DNA from: an uncultured Lachnospiraceae bacterium
Lineage (GTDB): Bacteria > Bacillota > Clostridia > Lachnospirales > Lachnospiraceae
Reading direction: 5' to 3'
Length of the DNA stretch: 64,000 nt
NCBI GenBank assembly: GCA_947172645.1
Contig: CAMWBY010000001.1
Location: 244,383 to 308,382, forward strand
Shown one piece after another: positions 53,946 to 62,320 of this stretch (position 1 is the first letter of the stretch; each line of letters starts with the position of its first letter). Made by a program: the position numbers and the translations under genes. A model generated the notes under the pieces. It was not told the DNA's origin. It made no database searches and worked only from the letters and a program-made list of their open reading frames with translations.

Positions 53946-55109
53946 TTATATATTAGATAAATAGTCGCATATTTTACTTCCTGGGACAATGTACTCCTCA
54001 ATCCCCTGCCTCTGTAACTGTACACATATCTCTTCTTGTAGTGGAATATTTACACCTACAAGGATTACATCCTTTCCCTTTTCCAGATTCACTTCCGATA
54101 AATAATAGATATTCTCCACACAGTCACTCTTAACCTCTCCATCAGATATAATATACCCACCAACCTCAATATTGCAGTATCTGAGTATATGGCAAAACTT
54201 TTTTCCAAACTCCCCACAACCGTAGATATACACTCTGTTCTTCAGGTTTTCCACTATTGTTCCAATCCATTTACATGTTTCCCCAAATTCCCTGAGTCTC
54301 ATATCCCGTCTATATTCTATAGATTGCCTATTCATCTGCACTGCTAAATCAAATAGCCTTAGTTCATTAGGCGTGTAGTATTCACTATATAAGTCCCTAT
54401 ATAAAGTTAAACACCTTGCTTCTGGCATATATGCCCACGTTAATGTTAACGCTGAAAATACATCCGCTATATTCCTGCCAGTATCTCTAGTAACCATAAA
54501 TGCCCCTATGTTAGGCAAAATATTCCCTGTTCCCAGATTCAAAATTTTCTCTGCAGTAACCGTATCAAACAACACCTTGGTTGCGAATTCAAGTGAATCA
54601 TGTCTGCTTAAATGATTTATTGCTATATCATGCAAGATAATTATGCATCTTTCCTTGAGGAATGGATAGTAAGCCAAAAAATCTAACAATTCCCCAGGAA
54701 GGCTGTGCACTGTATCCAAAATTAAAAAATCAATGTCATCGCCTATTTCATCCAAACATTCTACTGCATATCTCCCAACATATAATTTATGCTTTGGAGG
54801 TTTTTCGGTATGTTGTTTGTATTCCTCCGCCATATATCCTGTTTTTTTTCTTTTGTCCCTATAGTATTCTACCGATAAATCGACCGAAAACATTTCTGCA
54901 TCTAAATGAAGCAGCGATATACAATTCAATATTACCGCTGTACCCCCCCCCGCCGCCACACCTATCTCCACTATTTTTTTCGGTTTATGCTGCTTTAATA
55001 AACCACATATAAATGCCAGTTGGCTTCCTGACATCTCTGCGTGGTGCGCTTTCGATAAATGCTCCAATATGGATATTGGTTCATAAAAAAGCTCTGTTTC
55101 TGTTCTCAT
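53946..55109 (-). CDS. SAM methyltransferase with C-terminal Rossmann-like module and G9 tract
   Basis: With the start at 55109 (AGGAAGG upstream) the protein has 387 residues; an ATG at 55235 would add 42 non-family residues. The methyltransferase part has motif I IVEIGVAAGGGTAVIL (about 47-62) and IDFLILDTVHSLPGELLDF (acidic post-motif), similar to the Methyltransf_24 group of glycan clusters. Residues 300-387 form the small module (VYIYGCGEFGKKFCHIL). The codons for AAGGG in motif I contain a run of nine G, a potential slippage point: one base gained or lost would shift the frame near residue 55. Confidence 0.83.
   Translation of the reverse strand: MRTETELFYEPISILEHLSKAHHAEMSGSQLAFICGLLKQHKPKKIVEIGVAAGGGTAVILNCISLLHLDAEMFSVDLSVEYYRDKRKKTGYMAEEYKQHTEKPPKHKLYVGRYAVECLDEIGDDIDFLILDTVHSLPGELLDFLAYYPFLKERCIIILHDIAINHLSRHDSLEFATKVLFDTVTAEKILNLGTGNILPNIGAFMVTRDTGRNIADVFSALTLTWAYMPEARCLTLYRDLYSEYYTPNELRLFDLAVQMNRQSIEYRRDMRLREFGETCKWIGTIVENLKNRVYIYGCGEFGKKFCHILRYCNIEVGGYIISDGEVKSDCVENIYYLSEVNLEKGKDVILVGVNIPLQEEICVQLQRQGIEEYIVPGSKICDYLSNI
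54943..54951 (-). repeat. Nine-base G homopolymer in a methyltransferase gene
   Basis: The plus strand shows nine C, hence nine G in the coding strand, within the codons of the SAM-binding loop. It is the longest G or C run in the window. The reference length keeps the gene in frame. Confidence 0.9.
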
Positions 55110-55540
55110 TGGCTTATCCTTCCTATTTAATAAAATGATGTTAGTTAGTAAATGAGCCAGTAAAGCTATATAGCTGCTAACCAACTTCTCGTATATCCTT
55201 GTTGCTATGTAATAATTGGTGTTTGTCACCGTCATAACCGCATTAAACAGCCGCTAAATAGTACTTTCAGCATTTCGGTAGGCAGTGGAAAATTTCTCTC
55301 TGTAAATTGTATAATGGAAATACCATCAACCACTATACAATTCACAAATAAGGAAATTTATGGCTATTATACACTATTAAATTTCTTTAAGAGAGACCTT
55401 TTCAGACTGCAGGTTTCTATGTCCCTATGGATTCCTTTCTGATTCTCTAGCTTACCATCTATAAAGAACCCAAAAATTTCTGCATCTTCTCCAAAGTCCC
55501 CGATGCCCCGCTTTTTTCACACTTCAAACGTGAAAATCAT
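55110..55540. other. 431-base intergenic stretch with an inverted repeat
   Basis: No gene is seen. TGTAAATTGTATA (55301-55313) and TATACAATTCACA (55334-55346) are inverted with one mismatch around a 20-base loop. The style resembles a leader hairpin of an insertion sequence, but no transposase remnant could be read, so origin is open. Confidence 0.5.
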
Positions 55541-56353
55541 TTAACAATTACTTATTATATTATGAATTTTTTCTTTTATCATCCACCAAATAATATACTT
55601 GCTACTCTGTAATCTATATGCCAATCTAATCTTTTCTTCATCATGAAAGCTCATTTGGGAACTCTGATTCTCTTTATGGAAAATATATGCACCATTTACA
55701 TATCTTTGTTCTAAATTATACATCCTGCACATGCGATACAATATATCTTCCTCACAATATAAAAAAGTTCTTTTATAGAATCCCTCATAATATTTGAAAA
55801 AATCCGGGGTCAAAAGCAACGCACATCCATGCAGAGTACAGGCACTGCGATGAATTTCAGGCAATAAACTCCTTAAAAAGATATTTTGATGCACCAGACT
55901 AAAATAATAAAGAAATATGATAATGGATTCCTTTAATGATGTATATGTCAGATACCTTTTCTGAATTGTTCCATCACCCAATTGGATTTCAGAGCCAATC
56001 ACCCCAACACCCTCTGCATAATGCCCTAACAGCTTATCAAAATACTCCTTCTGTACAAACAAGATATCATTGTTAGCAACAAATATAAACTCTGCCCGAA
56101 ATCTTTTCCGTGCAATATTGATTCCAACATTATTTCCTTTGGCAAATCCATAATTTTTCCCTGTTTTTACTACAATAATTTTTGCATCATCCTGATATTT
56201 TTTATGTAGCACGGCAAAAGATTCATTGTCTGAATGGTTATCAACAATCACAATTCCTTCTATTTCGTAATCCATCTTCCGTATACTGTCTACACATTCA
56301 ATTGTATCCTGATAATTTAAATAATTTAATAAAACAATACCTATCTTTTCCAT
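55541..56353 (-). CDS. GT2 glycosyltransferase, rhamnosyltransferase-like
   Basis: The 270-residue protein has a GT-A domain with IGIVLLNYLNYQDTIECVDSI, GIVIVDNHSDN, NYGFAKGNNVGINIA and IFVANNDILF, the pattern of WbbL/RfbF-type rhamnosyltransferases. The metal-site DxD appears as NND. The C-terminus is basic and may contact the membrane. Sugar specificity is inferred from similarity in pattern only. It lies between the 431-base gap and the GT11 gene. Confidence 0.87.
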   Translation of the reverse strand: MEKIGIVLLNYLNYQDTIECVDSIRKMDYEIEGIVIVDNHSDNESFAVLHKKYQDDAKIIVVKTGKNYGFAKGNNVGINIARKRFRAEFIFVANNDILFVQKEYFDKLLGHYAEGVGVIGSEIQLGDGTIQKRYLTYTSLKESIIIFLYYFSLVHQNIFLRSLLPEIHRSACTLHGCALLLTPDFFKYYEGFYKRTFLYCEEDILYRMCRMYNLEQRYVNGAYIFHKENQSSQMSFHDEEKIRLAYRLQSSKYIIWWMIKEKIHNIISNC

Positions 56354-56422
56354 AATTTTTCCTTCAGCCTAAAAGATAAAATATGCCTATCATATTTCTG
56401 CTGCTACACACTGTTATTTAAG

Positions 56423-57289
56423 CTATATTTTAATCCAGTCATCAGGCATAATATTCCTTTTCCTCCTTGAAAACCATTTTACTGGACCAATGACTATTTT
56501 TTCCTTATTCGTGTTTAACCATGCCCCCCACCAACTAAAGGTGCTGTTCGCTATAATATGATTCTTGCAGCGGCTCATGATAAAAAGTTCTTCGTAGTCT
56601 TCTAATTTTTTATCCCTATTCACATAATATACATTATCTCCAAACTGCATATTTTCCATGACCCAATCTAATTCATCCGAAAAAACTACATAGAAAATAT
56701 CATCTATATGCCCCTCCATCACCTCAAATGCTTTATAGTAATACTCCTTATCTAATATATTAGAATACCTTGCGAAATCTCCCCGCCTTATATGGACAGA
56801 TACCGTATTTTTGTGCTCAAGAATATCCTTCAATTCTGTGGATATTTTTATCTTTTTTCGTGGTCTTATCTCTTTTCTTATTATTTCTGCAAATTCTTCA
56901 AAATACTTCTCATTCTGAAACCACCCGCTCAGATAATAATTCCCTGTTAAATATTTTAATTCTTCTTTATACTTAACGTCATCTTCCTCCACGTATCCAA
57001 TCAAACCAACTCTTTCTGTAATATACTGGACTATTTTCTTGACAATCTCATATCGCTCAATAAACACTGCTATTTTTTCAAACATCCTGGCGCGGGGAAT
57101 CGTTATTTTTAACCTATCCAATTTATAGTCTCTTATTGTTCTATCACCTTGGTCTGGCAATACGCAAAGTTTAACATTTTCAATGTTTCTTAACTGCAAT
57201 GCCCTTGCATATGCGTACTGAAACAATTGATTGCCTAATCCCTCCCAAACTCTTACGATAATGATGCTTTTTTTCTTCATAACGCTCAT
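56423..57289 (-). CDS. Alpha-1,2-fucosyltransferase (GT11-like)
   Basis: The 288-residue protein has all GT11 motifs: WEGLGNQLFQYAYARAL (residues 15-31), VSVHIRRGDF (164-172, GDP-fucose binding) and NSTFSWWGAWLN near residue 248. These enzymes move fucose from GDP-fucose to the 2-position of galactose or a related sugar, forming H-antigen-like ends on bacterial surface glycans. No signal peptide; cytoplasmic. No GDP-fucose synthesis genes are in the window, so the donor must be made elsewhere. Confidence 0.92.
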   Translation of the reverse strand: MSVMKKKSIIIVRVWEGLGNQLFQYAYARALQLRNIENVKLCVLPDQGDRTIRDYKLDRLKITIPRARMFEKIAVFIERYEIVKKIVQYITERVGLIGYVEEDDVKYKEELKYLTGNYYLSGWFQNEKYFEEFAEIIRKEIRPRKKIKISTELKDILEHKNTVSVHIRRGDFARYSNILDKEYYYKAFEVMEGHIDDIFYVVFSDELDWVMENMQFGDNVYYVNRDKKLEDYEELFIMSRCKNHIIANSTFSWWGAWLNTNKEKIVIGPVKWFSRRKRNIMPDDWIKI

Positions 57290-57418
57290 TTCTTTTTCAA
57301 CAAATTATATCCACCTATACATATTTGAAACAAAACCCTGGAATACAAAATACCTGTATCCCAAACCCCAAATCAAAATCCGATACATAACATTCCGCCC
57401 TCTATACCCCCTGTGCCG

Positions 57419-58471
57419 CTAACCTTTAACAAACCGAAACAATCCATACCTATATTCTCCCTCATGGGAATCATTATCATATTTATGTATATCAACATGA
57501 TACTCTATCTTCCCATCCGCCACACAGGAAAATTCTTTTAACTGCAATGATTTAAAACATTCCACAACCGTACTCGCATAGAAAACCCGATGGGCATTGA
57601 ACTCGACTCTTTCCATGCCTATAGGAAGGGAAATATATAATTCCCCTCCCCTGGCTAATTTTCTCTGGATATTTTCAAAACATTTGAAACATGCTTCCGG
57701 GTCAACCGGGTCTCCGTACCTGCCTAACCCGAAATGCTCCAATGAACATAATGCTGACATGCTTTCGATGCTTCCATCCGGTATCTGGCGCAGGCTTGTG
57801 GCATCGTCCACAATCGTGTGAAGATGCTCCTCCTCTCCCGGAAATTCACGGATATCTATTATTGTAACGTCAATGCCTGCCGCCAACAGATGGGCAATAA
57901 ACCCATCTATCCTGGAGCCAATATCAAAATGCTGCTTTCTGCCCGACTGAATTACTAACTTAGCTGCCCATAAATCCTGCCAGAAATAATTCTTCATCGT
58001 TCCGGCTTTCGCATGTTTATCCCTGATTATAGGCCACATATACTGCTCTTTTATTTCAAAAGTCGGCCTTTTATTCAGTCTCTGGTATATTGCCGCATCC
58101 TCTTCTATGAAAGCCCCCTCGGTAATACAAAATTCCGTACAGTACTCGGTATAATTTTTTTCCAACAAAATATCTTTCAATACTGCCGTCTCGGTACAGC
58201 CCATCCTGCTTTTCACACCATACAGAAAGATAATCCGGGACATATCCATGCCAAGTTCCACACATAAATTGTATATATCCGCCACATAAGAATTGGCCAC
58301 GACAATATAATCATACCCTGTAGGTATGCCATCACTTCCGTATACCGGCCTGTCCATAAAGAAATCTTTAGACTTCTTCGTCTCAATAAATCCTATGATT
58401 TCTCCGTGATATTCATTTTCTATAAAATGTTTTGCCAGGTTACCTGTTCCCCAGATTAATAATTTATACAT
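57419..58471 (-). CDS. Rossmann-like module fused to a DUF268 protein
   Basis: Residues 1-90 form the small module (LLIWGTGNLAKHFIENEYHGEIIGFIET). Residues 170-350 match DUF268 (FDIGSRIDGFIAHLL, VTIIDIREF, SMSALCSLEHFGLGRYGDP, GELYISLPIG), which looks like a modified methyltransferase fold. Bacterial DUF268 proteins occur in glycan clusters but have no proven reaction. The start shares one base with the stop of the upstream fucosyltransferase-like gene. Confidence 0.83.
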   Translation of the reverse strand: MYKLLIWGTGNLAKHFIENEYHGEIIGFIETKKSKDFFMDRPVYGSDGIPTGYDYIVVANSYVADIYNLCVELGMDMSRIIFLYGVKSRMGCTETAVLKDILLEKNYTEYCTEFCITEGAFIEEDAAIYQRLNKRPTFEIKEQYMWPIIRDKHAKAGTMKNYFWQDLWAAKLVIQSGRKQHFDIGSRIDGFIAHLLAAGIDVTIIDIREFPGEEEHLHTIVDDATSLRQIPDGSIESMSALCSLEHFGLGRYGDPVDPEACFKCFENIQRKLARGGELYISLPIGMERVEFNAHRVFYASTVVECFKSLQLKEFSCVADGKIEYHVDIHKYDNDSHEGEYRYGLFRFVKG

Positions 58472-59484
58472 CAGATGCCCTTTTCTCTATTTCCCCTAAC
58501 TTTTCTCTGAAATCCACGCTGATTATGATAGATTCCTTTATCTAAAATAGACAAGTCTTCATATGCCTCATGCCTTGCTAATTTATTAATCTGAGCACAT
58601 ATCGCTACCTGTGAAATACCGGCGATTAATCCATCACACATAGATAACGTATACATATCCCTTATCACTTCTAAGCCAAGCAGATATTTATGGTTCTTTC
58701 TGTTGCCTGCGCTAAAAGCAACAGACCGATTGTCCCTGCCTCTTACCACATCATGATAATAACATATCTGGTTGCCGTATTCCACAAGAAATACATCCAA
58801 TATTCTCTGGTCGTCTGTGGCTACAAAAATTTTGTCATAACGGTTCTTCTGCATCAGATTATCTATAGCATGAAAGCAATCCTGCTCTGTAACGAAGACC
58901 GGATGGTTATTATACCTCCCCCTGAAATCCGTCCCACGTATATGGATGCCTAACACTTTCCCATCTCTTATGCCGATTTCAGATATGCTTTTATTCACAT
59001 AATCTGAAGTCCGCTTATTAAATACAATATACTTTCTGACTATTTCTCCCATCTCTTGCATATACTTTTCCGTATACCCATAATGATCCATTTTTCCTGT
59101 ATAGACTAACTCCACCATCTCTCTGTGAACCGGATTAGACCACATGACTTTATAGCTTTGCTTTACTTCCTGCGCTTTCACTGCCGAAGGCTGCCTGAAA
59201 AAATATTCAAAAGCATTCTTCGTCCCCGCAACAGCATGGTCTTCTTGGTATTCGAAATTCTTTCCTGCGTATATGACCGGTGTATACCCACATATATCTG
59301 CAAAATATAGATATTCCAACCAATGTCTGTACATGGCAAAAAAGCCAAGGTTTATGCCATTCTCATAAATACAATACAATGTCAAATCACGGTTCAAAAA
59401 CCCATAACGCTTTACACCTAAATGAAATAACTCTGTTTTTCCTATTTGGTTCTGCCGCATAAAATGTTTAAACATATCCATCAT
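58471..59484 (-). CDS. Fucosyltransferase-like GT-B enzyme
   Basis: The 337-residue protein has the GDP-fucose-type motif GIHIRGTDFRGR (about residues 179-190) and FVATDDQRILDVF ... NHKYLLGLEVIRDMYTLSMCDGLIAGISQ, the layout of the NodZ/FUT8/O-fucosyltransferase superfamily. The HxRRGD form of GT11 is replaced by HIRGTD. Together with the GT11 gene it suggests the glycan carries more than one fucose, or another GDP-linked sugar. It is chained to both neighbours by overlaps of one to four bases. Confidence 0.78.
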   Translation of the reverse strand: MMDMFKHFMRQNQIGKTELFHLGVKRYGFLNRDLTLYCIYENGINLGFFAMYRHWLEYLYFADICGYTPVIYAGKNFEYQEDHAVAGTKNAFEYFFRQPSAVKAQEVKQSYKVMWSNPVHREMVELVYTGKMDHYGYTEKYMQEMGEIVRKYIVFNKRTSDYVNKSISEIGIRDGKVLGIHIRGTDFRGRYNNHPVFVTEQDCFHAIDNLMQKNRYDKIFVATDDQRILDVFLVEYGNQICYYHDVVRGRDNRSVAFSAGNRKNHKYLLGLEVIRDMYTLSMCDGLIAGISQVAICAQINKLARHEAYEDLSILDKGIYHNQRGFQRKVRGNREKGI

Positions 59485-60518
59485 CCATCTCCCTCACAAA
59501 ACGGCACTCTATTGCAGATAAGCCTGTCCGCATCAATCCCCTTATCCGTCAATTCCATGTAAATCTCCCTGTAAAATCGGCTGGATGTAATCAATATCTC
59601 ATAGTCTTTATATACCGTACAAAGTTCATCCGGGCTGACTACCCGCTTTCCCTGGAAATAATATGTCTCACTCTTTGCTTTCTTGTCACAGAGCACAAGA
59701 CATAACCGAAGTGTTTCATCCAGACACTCCCATAATGCAATGCCGTCTGCGCCTAATCCATATAAAACCAATTTTTCTTTGCACTTAATTAATTCTACAA
59801 ACTGTTCTCTGTTTGTCTTTATCTGCCCCTGTTTCTCCGCCTTTAGCTCTTTCTTAGATTCTTCTTCTGATTTTCCTATCTCTATCGGCTTAAACACAGG
59901 CTCAATATCATCCATAATTGCATGCTTTCTGTTCTCCCACAGCTTCTGTCTGATGAACTCATAGACCCATAAATAATAGGCTGCTTTCGATTCTGTGGAC
60001 TCAAATTGCAATCCTTGTTGAAAACGAAACTCTTTTAAAAAGAACTCCCACTGCTCCGCTCTTGAAAATTTCATGCAGTCTTCATAGGGATATCCATATT
60101 TTTTCTGATACGGACTGCTGATTAAAAAAAGTCTGAAACGGTCAAATTCCGACCATTCATCTTCATGTTTGTTAAAAACCGGCTTCAAATCAAAATCCCG
60201 GATTGCTCCCATACGACTTGCTTTTCCCTCACATGTAGTATGCCGCATGGTATCCGACCACGGAATTCCCATCCGCTCGCATATTTTTAATAATTCTTCC
60301 TCAGAATGTAATTTAAGGTCCTCAAAACGCGCGTCAAATTTTTCAAAAAATTGCAAATCCTCCTGTTTTATACCGACATCTATATTATCCTGAACCATCC
60401 ACTTCACAATATTGTTAGCTAATTTGATACTTTCAACTCTACATTTTGAAAAATTTGTACATGAACACAGCCATGCAATATCATCCCTGCGAATTGTAAT
60501 GATTTGCCCATTTATCAT
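59481..60518 (-). CDS. C-terminal part of an interrupted sulfotransferase, with Rossmann-like module
   Basis: The 345-residue frame begins close to the 3'-phosphate-binding motif of sulfotransferases (IITIRRDDIAWLCSC, residues 6-20), has the sulfotransferase-like LLKICERMGIPWSDTM stretch near residue 90, a Lys/Glu linker and then the small module (LVLYGLGADGIALWECLDE, about 250-340). It lacks the PAPS-binding half. It is in the same frame as the gene just upstream, separated by one TAG and four codons (LENE), and its ATG has no good ribosome site. It was therefore probably part of one protein of about 930 residues with 60531-62273. Confidence 0.8.
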   Translation of the reverse strand: MINGQIITIRRDDIAWLCSCTNFSKCRVESIKLANNIVKWMVQDNIDVGIKQEDLQFFEKFDARFEDLKLHSEEELLKICERMGIPWSDTMRHTTCEGKASRMGAIRDFDLKPVFNKHEDEWSEFDRFRLFLISSPYQKKYGYPYEDCMKFSRAEQWEFFLKEFRFQQGLQFESTESKAAYYLWVYEFIRQKLWENRKHAIMDDIEPVFKPIEIGKSEEESKKELKAEKQGQIKTNREQFVELIKCKEKLVLYGLGADGIALWECLDETLRLCLVLCDKKAKSETYYFQGKRVVSPDELCTVYKDYEILITSSRFYREIYMELTDKGIDADRLICNRVPFCEGDG

Positions 60519-60530
60519 CTCATTTTCAAG

Positions 60531-62273
60531 CTACTTCACTAAAAAGAGCCTTTCTCTCGGGTGAATCCAGTGTGGGTCAAAATAAATCACTTTCTGTGAT
60601 ATATCTGCAATTTCTTCACCATATGTTACCTCTGTAAAGACTGCATGGAAAATTGTAAACAATTCTTGTGATGTAAATTCCTCTTGTAGCGAAAGCCATT
60701 TTTCCATTCTTTTCTTAAACCTGCCCCAATATGGAAAATTCACCAGAAATTCATTTTCGCCCATCTCCTCTTTCAGCATAGACTGGAAAGCACTCAATAT
60801 ATTTTCCGATTTTTCAATTGACAACCGAATACAATAAGCAAATATATTATTACTAAACGTATTATACTGCAACAGTAAAATATCCGGATGCCCATCCATA
60901 ATTCCTTTCAGAAAGACATTTCCGCAATGGCTGCGGGAATTATTTATCAATATCCCTTTCGGCACCAGTGATGCCCCGTAACATCTGTCTGAATATCTTG
61001 TCCTATATTGGTCGATACTTACAAAAACTGCAATCCTTGAAAAATAATCCGTATATGACGTTTTGGTCAAATACTCACCTAATATCTGTGCTTTCCTGTC
61101 CGCAGCGCCCTGTCCATACCATAAATACACAAAGCACGGAATATCCCCCTCACCCAACATTCCCTCTCTAATTACTTCTGCATACCGCAGTGCAATATCT
61201 CCCTGCTCTGCCTCTTCAAGATATTCTGCTAAAATCTTACAGAGTCTCTCATCTCCTGTCAAAAACAGACTTTTTCCTTTTAACACATGGAGCAAGTTAC
61301 TGTGGGGAACATCCGCATAGTCACTGAACACAAAAAAATTTTCATTCCTTGTATACCCGTAATAGTCAAATAATTCCACATACGCATTTCCCCACATACT
61401 GTTCTTACTGTGCACATCAATCAGCACAGCATTCTTTCTGTTACGCAGAACCTTATCAATCGGCTCTACCATTTTCCCTAATAACTGCCCTGGCTCTGAG
61501 GTTTTCCCATCTGTCTCATATGTCGCAAAACATTGAATATCAATGCCATGCGCATAAAGAAAATCATACGTATCCTGTGCCCTCGCATCAGTTTCCAACA
61601 GTACAATATCCTTACCGCTTAATTGGTCAAGAAGCCATGTGATGCCTCCGTCATTCTCAACATCCTTGATATTTCCTGCAAGGATGTTATTCTCATAAAT
61701 TTTATCTATACACTCAAATTCCGGTGAAGCACTCCTGATTATTCTCTGAAATAAATCACTTTTATTTTCTAATATCCGTTCTGCACGGATAATCATTATG
61801 CCGTTTTGTTCAAAATCATTATCACAGATACTCTGATATCCAAAATATTTCCAATACTTCCCTCCTACGGACACAGGAATACACAGGCCTTCCAAATACT
61901 TGACAAAATGATAGGCCAGTTCGTTACAGCCCCATATTATGACTTCTTTGATATCAGGGAAAATATCCCCAAACTGCAGAATACTCTGCCCCCTGCTCAA
62001 CTCCTTCAGCATACGGAGTTCCCTGTTTGCCTCTCCATCCTGCCATCCATAACAGACTAACCCGCCTTCCGCATTCCAAATCGGAATAAGCTGCACCTTT
62101 GTGGAATCACAACACCCTGTCTGATTAAAATATTCTTTTGCCGTTTGCCATATCTTCTCGTCAAATGTTAAATGCTGTTCCGCTATATCAGCCTTTAGGC
62201 TCTCACTCTGCTCTACTGTATTTTTCCCCACAAAACGCAGCATATATCCTATCCCCGCTTTCTTCTGCACCAT
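60531..62273 (-). CDS. N-terminal part of an interrupted sulfotransferase with tandem Rossmann-like modules
   Basis: The 580-residue frame has three module-like stretches (VIIWGCNELAYHFVKYL near 111, DIVLLETDARAQDTYDFLY near 222, SLFLTGDERLCKILAEYLEE near 335) followed by the sulfotransferase start: VPKGILINNSRSHCGNVFLKGIMDGHP, where SRSHCGN (446-452) corresponds to the 5'-phosphosulfate loop. It stops with RERLFLVK and TAG at 60531-60533, before the 3'-phosphate-binding motif found in the next frame. If the stop is real and not read through, sulfotransfer is lost. The substrate would be a surface glycan, by context. Confidence 0.8.
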   Translation of the reverse strand: MVQKKAGIGYMLRFVGKNTVEQSESLKADIAEQHLTFDEKIWQTAKEYFNQTGCCDSTKVQLIPIWNAEGGLVCYGWQDGEANRELRMLKELSRGQSILQFGDIFPDIKEVIIWGCNELAYHFVKYLEGLCIPVSVGGKYWKYFGYQSICDNDFEQNGIMIIRAERILENKSDLFQRIIRSASPEFECIDKIYENNILAGNIKDVENDGGITWLLDQLSGKDIVLLETDARAQDTYDFLYAHGIDIQCFATYETDGKTSEPGQLLGKMVEPIDKVLRNRKNAVLIDVHSKNSMWGNAYVELFDYYGYTRNENFFVFSDYADVPHSNLLHVLKGKSLFLTGDERLCKILAEYLEEAEQGDIALRYAEVIREGMLGEGDIPCFVYLWYGQGAADRKAQILGEYLTKTSYTDYFSRIAVFVSIDQYRTRYSDRCYGASLVPKGILINNSRSHCGNVFLKGIMDGHPDILLLQYNTFSNNIFAYCIRLSIEKSENILSAFQSMLKEEMGENEFLVNFPYWGRFKKRMEKWLSLQEEFTSQELFTIFHAVFTEVTYGEEIADISQKVIYFDPHWIHPRERLFLVK

Positions 62274-62320
62274 ATTTCACCATGGCCAGAACTTTTTACA
62301 GATAATTCCAGGACATTATA

